A DNA stretch of 58,625 nucleotides from an uncultured Alphaproteobacteria bacterium (GCA_902595425.1 CACJPV010000008.1:1-58625); one strand, 5' to 3'; numbered from the stretch's first letter, positions 1 through 8,445 are shown. The notes: generated by a model not told the origin, from the sequence alone. Translations and numbers: made by a program.

Positions 1-678
1 GTAGAAATTAATTCAATTTTAAGACAGAGTTGTGAAATTTTACTTCCCTTAATAAGAAAAAAAGAAAGAAATTTTATTGGGCAAATAGGACAAAGTCTTG
101 ATGCAAAAATTGCATTAAATAATGGAAATTCACATTATATAAATGAAAAGGAAAGTATTACCTATCTTCATTGTTTAAGATCTATAAGTGATGGACTATT
201 GGTTGGTGTTAATACAATTATCAAAGACAATCCTCTTTTAACAACTAGAAAAATAAAAGGACAGAACCCAATAAGATTAGTCATTGATCCCTCTTTAAAA
301 TTAACAAACAAATATAATATTTTCAAAGATAAGAATACTAATATAGTTTTTACAACTTCAAATAAGAAAAAAAATTTAAATAATACTAAAATAGTAAAGT
401 TGCCTAAAAAAGATTTCACTTTAGGTATTTATAAATTTCTCAAAAAATCATCATTAAAATACATTCTTATCGAAGGTGGACCGACTACTTTATCATATTT
501 TATAGAACTTAAATTAATAAACTACATGCAATTTATAATTTCACCAACACTAATCGGTTCAGGAATTGATAGTGTAAAATTAAAACCAATTACAAATTTA
601 AAAAAAGCAATTAGAGCTCGCAGTAATTTTTCTAAACTTGGTAAAGAAATAGTAGCAACATTAGATTTTAATAGCTAA
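1..678 (+). CDS. RibD C-terminal-type (dihydrofolate-reductase-fold) reductase, 5' truncated
   Basis: The reading frame is open from the first base of the window, so the true start lies outside; 225 codons are visible. The fold is that of the RibD C-terminal / bacterial DHFR-like family, which reduces the ribose of a ribosylaminopyrimidine with NADPH. Visible motifs are GQSLDAKIA at visible residues 30-38, VGVNTI at 68-73, the DNPLLTTR substrate loop just after, and the IEGGPTTL nucleotide-binding turn around 157-164. Because the 5' end is missing I cannot tell whether a deaminase half precedes it. Its 3' end overlaps the convergent methyltransferase gene by 18 nt. The neighbours (PTPS-like protein, creatininase family, glycosyltransferase) suggest a dedicated pteridine or pyrimidine pathway rather than housekeeping riboflavin synthesis; that is inference. 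Confidence 0.85.
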   Translation, partial: VEINSILRQSCEILLPLIRKKERNFIGQIGQSLDAKIALNNGNSHYINEKESITYLHCLRSISDGLLVGVNTIIKDNPLLTTRKIKGQNPIRLVIDPSLKLTNKYNIFKDKNTNIVFTTSNKKKNLNNTKIVKLPKKDFTLGIYKFLKKSSLKYILIEGGPTTLSYFIELKLINYMQFIISPTLIGSGIDSVKLKPITNLKKAIRARSNFSKLGKEIVATLDFNS

Positions 679-1455
679 AAAATCTTTATTGTACACGTTA
701 AGTTTTGATTGATTTTTCAGTATCTTTTCTTTTTTAAATTCTAACCACTCATCAAGTACGTTTTTGTTATTTTTATTAATTACATTTTTACAAAAATTTA
801 AAAACATCAATTGAAATCTTTTATTTTTTATATCAACCCAATTTGAGTTTAGTAAAAATGTTTTATGGGTCTTTGAGAAATAATTTTTAATAATCTTAGC
901 ACAGTCTGGACCTACAGCTTCAACTTTACCATCTTTCTTACTTTGTTGATCTTTATTAAATAGTTTTAGCATTTTATTATCCAAAGAATGATGGGGATTA
1001 AATTTAAAATATCCATCATAGTTGATAGAAAAATATATTATTTTTGTATTTTGATTAAGTTTATGAAAATCTATAAACCATTTATAAGGCATAATATCTA
1101 AAAAGGCAGAGCCTGTAACTAAATCAAATTGATTAAAATTAGTCTTTTTAATATTTTTAATTGCATCATTATATTTTAAGGATACTTTTTTAATCTTATT
1201 ATTAAGGATGATATTATTCTTCGCTTGGTATAATGAACTCTTAGAGATATCCATCAATGTCCAGAATTGATTTTTATGCTTAATTTTTTTTGATAAAAAT
1301 CTAAAATTGGAACCTGTTCCAGTCCCAAGGTCTAAAATATGTATATTTTCTAAATCTTTTAATGCGATATTAATTTTATCAATTATTTTTAAATTTTTTG
1401 AGGAATGATCTATTTTTTCTCTTTGATATAACCATGTATTTTCAAATTTATGCAT
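661..1455 (-). CDS. Class I SAM-dependent methyltransferase
   Basis: A 264-residue protein with a Rossmann-type methyltransferase core. Motif I, DLGTGTGSN, is at residues 42-50, followed by the acidic end of strand beta2 (LMDIS) and a later FDLVTGSAFLD strand. An open frame extends upstream only to a TTG at 1470. I prefer the ATG at 1455 because GAGG lies at a normal ribosome-binding distance before it. The gene overlaps the end of the upstream glycosyltransferase by 8 nt, so the two are probably co-translated. The substrate is not recognisable. In context it may methylate the pteridine-like or sugar-decorated product of the cluster. It overlaps the 3' end of the convergent RibD-like gene. 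Confidence 0.8.
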   Translation of the reverse strand: MHKFENTWLYQREKIDHSSKNLKIIDKINIALKDLENIHILDLGTGTGSNFRFLSKKIKHKNQFWTLMDISKSSLYQAKNNIILNNKIKKVSLKYNDAIKNIKKTNFNQFDLVTGSAFLDIMPYKWFIDFHKLNQNTKIIYFSINYDGYFKFNPHHSLDNKMLKLFNKDQQSKKDGKVEAVGPDCAKIIKNYFSKTHKTFLLNSNWVDIKNKRFQLMFLNFCKNVINKNNKNVLDEWLEFKKEKILKNQSKLNVYNKDFLAIKI

Positions 1456-2515
1456 TTTTAATTGCCTCAATAAAAAGTTTAGCTGATTGGATGTTTGTTA
1501 AATATTTTTTTTTAGCGTTACTGTTTTTTAATTTTTTATATATTGTTTTATTAAAACAATTGTTAAGAATTAATTTTTTAAGAGTATTTTTTTTATAATT
1601 ATCGAAATACAAAACGCCAGATTTGCCAATAGTTTTTTTAATTGTTGATGTTTCATAAGAAATTATTGGTAATTTTGATATGGCTGCATTAGCTAAGGAC
1701 ATACCAAATCCTTCATATTTACTTGTTGAAATGTAAAAGTCACATTGCGAATATAACTTTTCTAGTTTTATTTGAGATACTTTACCATGCAAAATAATTT
1801 TTTTTGTCAATTTATTATCAGTAATTTGTTTTTTTATTTTTGCGCTATACTTAGTCTCTCTTGAAGTATCGCCAATTATATTAAGCTCTATGCTATTTAT
1901 TTTTTGGATTTCATTAATAAGATAATCATATTTTTTTCTCTCTATTATACTGCCGCAAGTAAGTAATTTTACTAATTTACTGGGTGTTTTTTTATACTTT
2001 TTTAGTTTTTTAATACCGGGTTCAACAACAGAAATAATATTAGAATTAATGTTGAATTTTTTTGAAAGAAGTTTCTTGGTATCACTTGATGTAACAATAA
2101 AATAATCAACTTTTTTGTAAATCTTTTTAGCTATATCTAAAAAATTATCACTTTTTTTACCACGAAATTCTAAATACAAAGGATGGTGTATTAGAGCTAT
2201 GGTTTTAAAATTATTTAAAATATATTCTGCTTTTGCTAGCCCCTCTAAAACTAAACCATCAAAAATAAGAATTTTATCTGAATTTAAGTTTTCGACAATA
2301 TTATTTAAATATTTTAAATCTTTATTAGATGGAAATGGATAATTGTCAGATAATTCCTTAAAGACAATAGATTTATTGTTTTTTTTTGAATATTCAAAGA
2401 TATTATTTTCATAAATATATCCGCCGGTTTTTTGTTTAATATTACCAGGATAAAAAAAAATAAATTTATTAGATTTATTTATCAATTTCTTTCTCAAATG
2501 ATGCCCAAGCGACAT
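1448..2515 (-). CDS. Glycosyltransferase family 4-like (GT-B fold)
   Basis: A 355-residue protein without a signal peptide. The C-terminal half carries the GT4 hallmarks: a phosphate-binding strand LLTCGSIIERKKYDYLI, IILHGKVS, and the sugar-nucleotide motif EGFGMSLANAA starting at residue 268, with the conserved acidic residue of the EX7E pattern. The N-terminal half has the typical acceptor-domain start KFIFFYPG near residue 17. The ATG at 2515 overlaps the PTPS-like gene by 41 nt; a TTG at 2485, overlapping that gene's stop by only a few bases, is an equally plausible start. Glycosylated pterins are known from cyanobacteria, so transfer of a sugar to a pteridine-type acceptor is conceivable here, but the donor and acceptor are unknown. 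Confidence 0.8.
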   Translation of the reverse strand: MSLGHHLRKKLINKSNKFIFFYPGNIKQKTGGYIYENNIFEYSKKNNKSIVFKELSDNYPFPSNKDLKYLNNIVENLNSDKILIFDGLVLEGLAKAEYILNNFKTIALIHHPLYLEFRGKKSDNFLDIAKKIYKKVDYFIVTSSDTKKLLSKKFNINSNIISVVEPGIKKLKKYKKTPSKLVKLLTCGSIIERKKYDYLINEIQKINSIELNIIGDTSRETKYSAKIKKQITDNKLTKKIILHGKVSQIKLEKLYSQCDFYISTSKYEGFGMSLANAAISKLPIISYETSTIKKTIGKSGVLYFDNYKKNTLKKLILNNCFNKTIYKKLKNSNAKKKYLTNIQSAKLFIEAIKNA

Positions 2516-2876
2516 TTGATTCAGTTAAAGTTATTTTTAATTTATGAAGAGTTTGATAATCTTCATTAAAATCTTTTTTCAATCTATCACATATTCTCTC
2601 ATAAATATCTTTTGCAAGAAATTCAGTAGATGTGATGATATCTTTGAATTCATCAACTTCATCTAGATTTTTGTAACTATAAAATTTTAATACTTCAGCT
2701 AAAATATTTGTCACTACCCCTAAATCCATAATTATATTATATTTGTTTACATTTTCTGAAAAAAACTCAGCATCAACAATATAAGTGGCGCCATGCATGT
2801 TCTGAGCTGGCCCAAAGACATCGCCTGGAAGAGAATGAGCAATGAGTATATTATTTCTTACAGTAATTGAGTACAT
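2475..2876 (-). CDS. 6-pyruvoyl-tetrahydropterin synthase / QueD-like protein, divergent active site
   Basis: A 133-residue protein of the T-fold PTPS/QueD family, close to the usual size of about 120-140. The first zinc histidine is in IAHSL (H14) and the second in MHGATY (H28). The usual third histidine of the HGHNY motif is replaced by alanine (A30). The catalytic cysteine normally just before HGH is absent (the sequence is GPAQNMHG). The C-terminal part has a TESNVAWASFE stretch resembling the pterin-binding glutamate region (E near residue 118). Known members convert 7,8-dihydroneopterin triphosphate. With these substitutions the reaction probably differs or the metal site is two-histidine. 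It sits between the MDR dehydrogenase (2 nt gap) and the glycosyltransferase. Confidence 0.8.
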   Translation of the reverse strand: MYSITVRNNILIAHSLPGDVFGPAQNMHGATYIVDAEFFSENVNKYNIIMDLGVVTNILAEVLKFYSYKNLDEVDEFKDIITSTEFLAKDIYERICDRLKKDFNEDYQTLHKLKITLTESNVAWASFEKEIDK

Positions 2877-2877
2877 T

Positions 2878-3837
2878 TTAATATTTTATAGCGTGAATTA
2901 TAATATTTTTATCATTAAGTATAGAGATATAATCTTTTTCTAAATTTTCAAATTTACTAACACTATTAATTAGTAACAAAAGCTTATCATCATTAAGGGC
3001 ATTTATAGCTATCTTTAATCTTGATCTATAATTGTGTTTTTTTTGTATATGAAGTGGAATATTTGATACTTGAGATGATATAATTCTTAATCTTTTTGAA
3101 TGAAATTCATTGCCTAAGTATAATTTTCCAACTTTTTCTCCATACCAGCTTGCTTCAATAATTTTTCCATCCAGGTTAAGTTTAGTAAATGAATTATTTA
3201 GTACATCATAATCTGAAGTTGTATTGATGATACAATCTAAATTATTAATTTTATTATAATGAATGAAATTAAGATTTAATTTTTTTGCTATGCTCTTCTT
3301 TGATAAATTTACATCGGAGACATATAAATTTTTATAACCCTTCAATTTAAAAAAATATGCTGTTAATAAACCGACAGATCCTAACCCTACAATTAATATC
3401 CTATCATTTTTTTTAGCTTGAGAGTCCCAAAATATATTTACTGCAGTTTCCATATTTGCGGTAAGTAAATATTTTTTTTCGTTTTTGTTTTTAATCAAAT
3501 TAATATTATTAATACTAATCTCAAAAACAGTCTGATGTGGAAAAAGTGTAAAGATTTTTTTTCCAATTAATGATTTGGGGCCATCAATAATTTGTCCAAT
3601 ATTGATATAACCATATTTAATAGGAAAACTAAAGCTGCCATCTTGAAATGGACAACTCATTATCTGAAATTGACTTTTATGGACTTTACCACTTGTTACA
3701 AGCCTTTCTGTCCCCTTACTTACCCCTGAGTATAAAGTTTTAACTAAAACACTTTTATCATTTTTTTTGTAATAAATATCTTTAGATAAAATTTTAGGTT
3801 TATTTTTTTTTATTAACCACAAAGATTGAGATTTCAT
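2878..3837 (-). CDS. BchC-like zinc-type (MDR) alcohol dehydrogenase
   Basis: A 319-residue medium-chain dehydrogenase/reductase. The N-terminal GroES-like domain includes YSGVSKGTERL (about 36-46) and the FPHQ segment at 99-102. The Rossmann domain has the nucleotide motif GLGSVG at 151-156 preceded by ILIV. The frame extends up to 3888, but the ATG at 3837 starts at the expected family N-terminus (MKSQSLWLIKK) and avoids overlapping the divergent creatininase-type gene. I see no clear structural-zinc four-cysteine lobe. The family resembles the bacteriochlorophyllide-type oxidoreductases, which act on alcohol groups of large heterocycles. It heads the four-gene leftward operon dehydrogenase, PTPS-like, glycosyltransferase, methyltransferase. 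Confidence 0.8.
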   Translation of the reverse strand: MKSQSLWLIKKNKPKILSKDIYYKKNDKSVLVKTLYSGVSKGTERLVTSGKVHKSQFQIMSCPFQDGSFSFPIKYGYINIGQIIDGPKSLIGKKIFTLFPHQTVFEISINNINLIKNKNEKKYLLTANMETAVNIFWDSQAKKNDRILIVGLGSVGLLTAYFFKLKGYKNLYVSDVNLSKKSIAKKLNLNFIHYNKINNLDCIINTTSDYDVLNNSFTKLNLDGKIIEASWYGEKVGKLYLGNEFHSKRLRIISSQVSNIPLHIQKKHNYRSRLKIAINALNDDKLLLLINSVSKFENLEKDYISILNDKNIIIHAIKY

Positions 3838-3865
3838 ATGGTTAATATAGATATATAATAGAAAA
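3838..3865. promoter_or_regulatory. 28-bp divergent intergenic region between dehydrogenase and creatininase-family genes
   Basis: Only 28 bases separate the two divergent start codons, and all are A/T except for isolated G residues. Promoter elements for each direction would have to overlap or lie inside the opposite gene, so the two transcription units are likely to be coupled. I could not identify a convincing -35/-10 pair by eye. Confidence 0.35.
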
Positions 3866-4630
3866 ATGCGAACAAAGATTTGGATCAATTTAACAACAGA
3901 AGATATTTCTAAATTAAATAGAAATACAATAATTATAGTTCCATTCTCTGCAATTGAGCAACATGGTCCTCATTTACCTCTGGGTACTGACAAAATTATT
4001 CTAGATAAAATTATAAACAAATTGTGCAAAAAAAATAATAAAAGCAAAGATTTTGTTGTTTTACCTAATCTAAGCATTGGGTCATCTTCAGAGCATAGTA
4101 GTTTTGAAGGAACACTATCTGTAAATTCATTAAACTACATTAATTTTTGCATCAATTATCTAGAGAATATTTTTTCTAAGAAGTTTTATAAATTTTTATT
4201 TTTAAATAGTCATGGTGGGCAAATTAGCCATATGGAAATTGTTGCTAAAGAATTAAAAGCTAAATTTAAGAAATCAAAGATAATTAAAGCTAATTATTTC
4301 TTATTCAGCGGGTATGAAAAAATTATTTCAATTAATGAACTATCTCATGGATATCATGGAGGGGAATTTGAAACATCTTTAATGCTTTATTTAGATAAAG
4401 AAAATGTAAGAATTAATAAAATTAAAAAAGGCCATTTATCTCCAGACTATAAAAGTAAAAATGTAATTGGTTATGAAAAAGATGTGAAGTTACAATGGAA
4501 TACAGAAAATATTAGCAAAATGGGAATAATTGGTAACCCACTGAATGCAAGTACTTTAAAAGGTGAAAAATTAACTAAAATTACAATATCAACAATTGAA
4601 AAAATTATAAAAGAATTAAAACTGCTTTAG
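3866..4630 (+). CDS. Creatininase-family amidohydrolase (ArfB/MftE-like fold)
   Basis: A 254-residue protein with all metal-ligand motifs of the creatininase family: EQHGPHLPLGTD (E31, H33, D42), NSHGG (H116) and HGGEFETS (E167). Characterised relatives include creatininase, the mycofactocin peptidase MftE and the archaeal enzyme ArfB, which deformylates a GTP-derived pyrimidine in riboflavin and F420 synthesis. The gene starts only 28 nt from the ATG of the divergently transcribed dehydrogenase, so the two probably share a regulatory region. Location beside a RibD-like reductase and a PTPS-like protein makes an ArfB-like hydrolytic step attractive; this is inference from context. Its 3' end overlaps the next convergent gene by 15 nt. 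Confidence 0.85.
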   Translation: MRTKIWINLTTEDISKLNRNTIIIVPFSAIEQHGPHLPLGTDKIILDKIINKLCKKNNKSKDFVVLPNLSIGSSSEHSSFEGTLSVNSLNYINFCINYLENIFSKKFYKFLFLNSHGGQISHMEIVAKELKAKFKKSKIIKANYFLFSGYEKIISINELSHGYHGGEFETSLMLYLDKENVRINKIKKGHLSPDYKSKNVIGYEKDVKLQWNTENISKMGIIGNPLNASTLKGEKLTKITISTIEKIIKELKLL

Positions 4631-5021
4631 AATTTTAAAATTCTTTATAAGAAAAATTATACTTACAATTAAGCCAATAAAAAAAATAAAAGCATTGAAA
4701 GTTATAGTTTCAATAGATGTTTCTCCTGGACTATTCGTAAATATGTATCTTAAAAAATTTATAAATATTAATAATTGAATTAAAAAAATTGTTAAAAATA
4801 TTGGAATTTGTCCTTTAATATTATTTCTAATGATTAGAATAAGAGAAATTGCTAAAGAAAAGAAGATAACACCAATAATCTCACTTAAGCCTGCAATAGC
4901 ATGATTAAATGACCCCAAGTTACTAATTGAAAATTCATCAGTAAAAATTAACAGCTGAATTGAATAATAGAGCAAAAAAAATAATATTTAGTAAAATTAA
5001 AATATTGTTAGTTTTGATCAT
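4616..5021 (-). pseudogene. Small four-helix membrane protein, frameshifted at a T8 run (hypothetical)
   Basis: The intact-looking part (4616-4975) would have to start at a TTG. Immediately upstream, in another frame, an ATG at 5021 opens a hydrophobic start (MIKTNNILILLNIIF). The two frames meet at eight T residues on the coding strand (A at 4974-4981). Removing one T joins them into a 134-residue protein, and the total length of 406 is 3n+1, as expected for one extra base. The joined product has about four membrane segments separated by short polar loops, with GSFNHAIAGLSEIIGVIFF in the first third. I do not recognise the family. The shift could be a consensus error, slippage or true decay. 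Confidence 0.5.
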
Positions 5022-5069
5022 TATATAGAGTGAAATTCATTAAAAAACTATTATATATTAATATTAACC

Positions 5070-5672
5070 GTGTTTAAAAATTTAATATTTACTATAGTTA
5101 TTTCATTAATTACAATATTTTATAGTAATATATCTATGGCTTTAGAAGAACCAAATTATAAAATTATCAAATCTAGTGAAAATTATGAAATTAGGAAATA
5201 TAGCGATCGATTAGCTGTAGAGGTTGAATTTTCATCTGAAAGTTCTGGTTTCAGGTATTTGTTTAATTATATTTCGGGTGAAAACACAAAATCAGAAAAA
5301 GTAAGTATGACTGTTCCTGTCACGCAATCTACTAAAATTGATATGACTGCTCCTGTAACACAATCTAAAATAGATGGTAAAATGTTAATGCAATTTTATT
5401 TACCCTCAAAATTTTCTATTAAAAATGCTCCTATTCCCACAAATAAAAGAGTAAAATTAGTCACTATTGAAGGTGGTTACTATGCTGTTAAACGATACTC
5501 TGGCAGAACATCAGATACTAACTACAAAAAACATCTTGAAAAGCTAAAAAAAAATTTAATATCAGATAACATAGAAACTCTTGATAATGGAATTAAGGCT
5601 ATTTTTAATGGTCCATTCACGCTCCCAATATTGAGAAGAAATGAAGCAATGATTAAAATTGAATGGAATTAA
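5070..5672 (+). CDS. SOUL family heme-binding-like protein, secreted
   Basis: A 200-residue protein with a GTG start. An N-terminal signal peptide (residues 1 to about 24, ending near SMA) is followed by the SOUL domain: EEPNYKIIKSSENYEIRKYS, FRYLFNYISGEN, two repeats of the hallmark MT(V/A)PVTQS (about 83-105) and a C-terminal PILRRNEAMIKIEW end. SOUL proteins bind heme or porphyrins weakly; bacterial copies are usually periplasmic and uncharacterised. The signal peptide agrees with export here. The gene starts a rightward run with two lipoproteins and an EF-hand protein. The upstream 50 bases are very AT-rich and no clear ribosome-binding site precedes the GTG, so the start is only moderately certain. 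Confidence 0.85.
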   Translation: MFKNLIFTIVISLITIFYSNISMALEEPNYKIIKSSENYEIRKYSDRLAVEVEFSSESSGFRYLFNYISGENTKSEKVSMTVPVTQSTKIDMTAPVTQSKIDGKMLMQFYLPSKFSIKNAPIPTNKRVKLVTIEGGYYAVKRYSGRTSDTNYKKHLEKLKKNLISDNIETLDNGIKAIFNGPFTLPILRRNEAMIKIEWN

Positions 5673-5702
5673 ATCTTATTTTAAGCAAATTTTAAGTCTA
5701 TT

Positions 5703-5846
5703 ATGAGATTTATTGTATATTTTTTTTTAATATTTTTGATAGGTTGTTCAATGAATGCAACTAGCAATAATATAAATAATAAAAATACAGTAAGTAATGT
5801 TGAATTTAAAATTAATAAAAAAATTGGGATTAAAACAAATGATTAA
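5703..5846 (+). CDS. Small predicted lipoprotein (47 aa)
   Basis: A 47-codon frame starting MRFIVYFFLIFLIGC. It has a charged N-terminus, a hydrophobic helix and a lipobox LIGC, with the lipidated cysteine at residue 15 followed by a polar Asn/Lys-rich tail of about 30 residues. Its stop codon overlaps the ATG of the next lipoprotein gene (ATGATTAA arrangement at 5839-5846), as expected for translational coupling. It could be a genuine mini-lipoprotein or the remnant of a longer one; there is no homologue I recognise. The coupling and the well-formed lipobox are the reasons for calling it. Confidence 0.5.
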   Translation: MRFIVYFFLIFLIGCSMNATSNNINNKNTVSNVEFKINKKIGIKTND

Positions 5847-6306
5847 AATATTGTCTATTTTTTCTATACTATTCATTTACGCATGCTCTAATACATCCCC
5901 AAAGAACGTAAAAACAAGCGACGCACAAAAAGTTACCTCAATTGAATATGGTTTTATTAAATCCTCTTCCCCAGTAAAAATTAAAGGGGAGTCAAATTGG
6001 GTTGGAGCAACAGCAGGAGCTATGATTGGCGGTTTACTTGGTACGCAAGTTTGTGGTGAAGAGGAAATTATTGGAACAAAATGTCAAGATATAGCTGTAG
6101 TTTATGGAACAATCGGAGGAGCTGCAATTGGAACTGTAGCGCAAGCTATGTTAGGTAATCATGATGGATTTCAATACATTGTAGATATAGATAATGCTGA
6201 TAAAGACTCTGCTTTTGTTCAAGGTGATAAAAATCCTTTAGAGAATGGTCAAAGAGTAGTTATAATTTATGGAAATGATATAAGAGTAATGCCTTATGAG
6301 GAATAG
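5839..6306 (+). CDS. Glycine-zipper lipoprotein, SlyB/Pcp-like
   Basis: A 155-residue outer-membrane lipoprotein candidate. The ATG at 5839 gives a classical lipoprotein signal with lipobox ending IYAC (C16); an upstream extension to 5797 would disrupt that signal, so I rejected it. After residue 50 comes a glycine-zipper pair of membrane-like helices (GATAGAMIGGLLG and GTIGGAAIGTVAQAMLG) separated by a loop with two cysteines, as in SlyB/Pcp-type proteins. The C-terminus (RVVIIYGNDIRVMP) resembles the soluble beta end of that family. Known members stabilise outer membrane complexes under stress. The gene overlaps its neighbours on both sides (8 nt upstream, 11 nt downstream). Confidence 0.8.
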   Translation: MIKILSIFSILFIYACSNTSPKNVKTSDAQKVTSIEYGFIKSSSPVKIKGESNWVGATAGAMIGGLLGTQVCGEEEIIGTKCQDIAVVYGTIGGAAIGTVAQAMLGNHDGFQYIVDIDNADKDSAFVQGDKNPLENGQRVVIIYGNDIRVMPYEE

Positions 6307-7150
6307 TATAACTATTTTTTTTGTCTTTTTACTCTTACCATTTATCGCAAAAGCAGAATTGATATTTGAAAATGAATTCCCTAATAAACTTCAAGGTATA
6401 TGGAGTTTAGATTGTGAAGCTGAACTTCAAGTTCACGTTATAGGTAAAAACAGTAGTCTTTGGATAGATGAGGATTATGTAGGATTAAATATTTCTAAAA
6501 CTTCTGAAGTAAATGATTGGACTGCTTATAAATGGGGTGAATTAGATGGATCTTACTACTACTTTCTTAATATTAATTCACAAAATCAATTAATGGAATT
6601 AACTCCACCAGATAATTGGGATGGAATAGATTATTCATTTTTGAATTCAAATGAATTTAGTATTTATGAACAGTGTGACTCTATTCCAAGTATGTATCAA
6701 ATTATTTATGGAGAGATTGTTAGCTTAATGAACTCAGAACTAATAGAAAAATGCACTAATGAGGACAATCCTCAAATTTGCATAACTGAAACTTTTAATT
6801 TCCTAGATGTTTCTGGAAACGGAGAATTGTCGGTTGCCGAGCTTACAAGGGCAGCTAGAATTTTAATTTATTTTACCTTTATAGACAAGAGAGTAGATGA
6901 TGATAGAGATATAGGATTTGCAACCTATACTACTACCTCGTTATTTTTTCCTGCATTATCGAAAATATTAATAGGAAATTATGATTATGATAATTCAAAT
7001 ACTTTATCACTTAAGGAAATATATACAGATCGTGTAGATACACTAGATTACCAAAACTTATTCAAAGATAATTTGAAAGGTTTAGACCCAAGTGAGCTAA
7101 GAAGATTAATCGAAAATTTAGATTTCTTAAAATCAATTTTGATTAATTAG
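6296..7150 (+). CDS. Secreted EF-hand calcium-binding protein
   Basis: A 284-residue protein with a cleavable signal peptide (residues 1-20, cleavage after AKA). Two canonical 12-residue EF-hand loops are visible: D171 to E182 (DVSGNGELSVAE) and D230 to E241 (DYDNSNTLSLKE), each with the conserved position-6 Gly or Asn and the final Glu. The N-terminal 130 residues are beta-rich with three cysteines and I do not recognise the domain. Likely periplasmic, sensing or binding calcium, which is plentiful in sea water. The start codon overlaps the end of the glycine-zipper lipoprotein gene by 11 nt, so the products may cooperate in the envelope. Confidence 0.75.
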   Translation: MRNSITIFFVFLLLPFIAKAELIFENEFPNKLQGIWSLDCEAELQVHVIGKNSSLWIDEDYVGLNISKTSEVNDWTAYKWGELDGSYYYFLNINSQNQLMELTPPDNWDGIDYSFLNSNEFSIYEQCDSIPSMYQIIYGEIVSLMNSELIEKCTNEDNPQICITETFNFLDVSGNGELSVAELTRAARILIYFTFIDKRVDDDRDIGFATYTTTSLFFPALSKILIGNYDYDNSNTLSLKEIYTDRVDTLDYQNLFKDNLKGLDPSELRRLIENLDFLKSILIN

Positions 7151-7164
7151 AAGATAAAATAAAT

Positions 7165-8337
7165 TTACGCAGTATTTTCAGCTAATTTTATTTCTTTTAA
7201 GTTAGATGGAATAAACTGTGTTGCTATTAATGATAATAAGGCAAAAAAAGCACCAATAAAAAATACAAGAGAGTTTGAGTATATCCATAAAAATCCTAAG
7301 AGAACTGGAACAAATATTGCTGCAATATGATTAATTGTGAAAGATACACCTGCTGAACTTGCTATATCTTTAGGGTCTGCAATTTTTTGAAAGTATGTAT
7401 TTATTGCAAGAGCTAATGCAAAAAACATATGATCAATAACATATAGAAAAGCTGCTACATAAGCATTAGTCACAATACCGTAAGATATAAAAACAATTAT
7501 TAATCCTACATACTCGAATGTAAGAGATTTCTTTTCACCAAAAACATGAATTATCTTCCCTATTCTCTCCGCAAATAACCAATTAAAAAGATAATTAATT
7601 AAAAATAATAACGTTACTTGAGATGCGCTATATTTAAATTTTTCAACCATTAGAAATGCTGCAAAAACAATAAAAATTTGTCGTCTTGCTCCAGATAGGA
7701 AAATTAAAATATAATAAAGAATATATTTTTTTCTTATAACTATATTTTTATGTTGAGTATTAACTGGTTTAAAAAAAGGAAATGCAATTTGTAAATAAAC
7801 AGCAATACACATGCATACTACTCCACAGATCAAAAAAATATAAATATAATCAATTTTTAATATCTCTAGAAAGCACCAAATTGCTCCATATAAAATTAGA
7901 GAGGTTATTGATCCTACAGCTATAAGTCTACCCAATACTTGAGGAGCTTCATCTTTAGATAGCCATTGTAAACTTAGTGAATTTTTAACCGTTTCAAAAT
8001 AATGAAAACCTGTACTCATGATGATTGTTGTAAAATAAAGACCGTATACACTAGGAAAATAACCGGTGAGAGCTACTCCAAGACCCATTAATGATAATGC
8101 TACTACTGAAAAAGATTGTTCTTTGATGATTAACAATACAAAAACAATCGTAAAAGCTAAAAAACCTGGAATCTCTCTTATGCTTTGCAATATACCTATT
8201 TCAACTCCAGTAAAATTTGCTCTCTCAACTACAAAATTATTTAAAAGAGCAGACCATCCATTAAAAGCTATAGGTGTTGCGATTGACATAAGGATTAGCA
8301 TCAAGATTGGAGATTTATGGTAAAAATATTTTTTCAT
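7165..8337 (-). CDS. MFS transporter (about 12 membrane segments)
   Basis: A 390-residue inner-membrane protein with two blocks of about six hydrophobic helices and a basic central loop around residues 190-205 (KPVNTQHKNIVIRKK). The start MKKYFYHKSPILMLILMSIATPIAFNGW and the pattern of short charged loops fit a major facilitator carrier of the NarK/nitrate- or sugar-exporter-like size, but no substrate signature stands out. It is transcribed alone, convergent with the EF-hand protein gene (14 nt apart). The substrate is unknown. Confidence 0.75.
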   Translation of the reverse strand: MKKYFYHKSPILMLILMSIATPIAFNGWSALLNNFVVERANFTGVEIGILQSIREIPGFLAFTIVFVLLIIKEQSFSVVALSLMGLGVALTGYFPSVYGLYFTTIIMSTGFHYFETVKNSLSLQWLSKDEAPQVLGRLIAVGSITSLILYGAIWCFLEILKIDYIYIFLICGVVCMCIAVYLQIAFPFFKPVNTQHKNIVIRKKYILYYILIFLSGARRQIFIVFAAFLMVEKFKYSASQVTLLFLINYLFNWLFAERIGKIIHVFGEKKSLTFEYVGLIIVFISYGIVTNAYVAAFLYVIDHMFFALALAINTYFQKIADPKDIASSAGVSFTINHIAAIFVPVLLGFLWIYSNSLVFFIGAFFALLSLIATQFIPSNLKEIKLAENTA

Positions 8338-8445
8338 AATTTAATTGAGAGTTATTACTAATTATCACAAATGTGCATAAAAAGAAAAAATTTAATTAGT
8401 ATATACATATCGATGAGCTAGTATGCTCTCTTTAATGGAGGTAAA

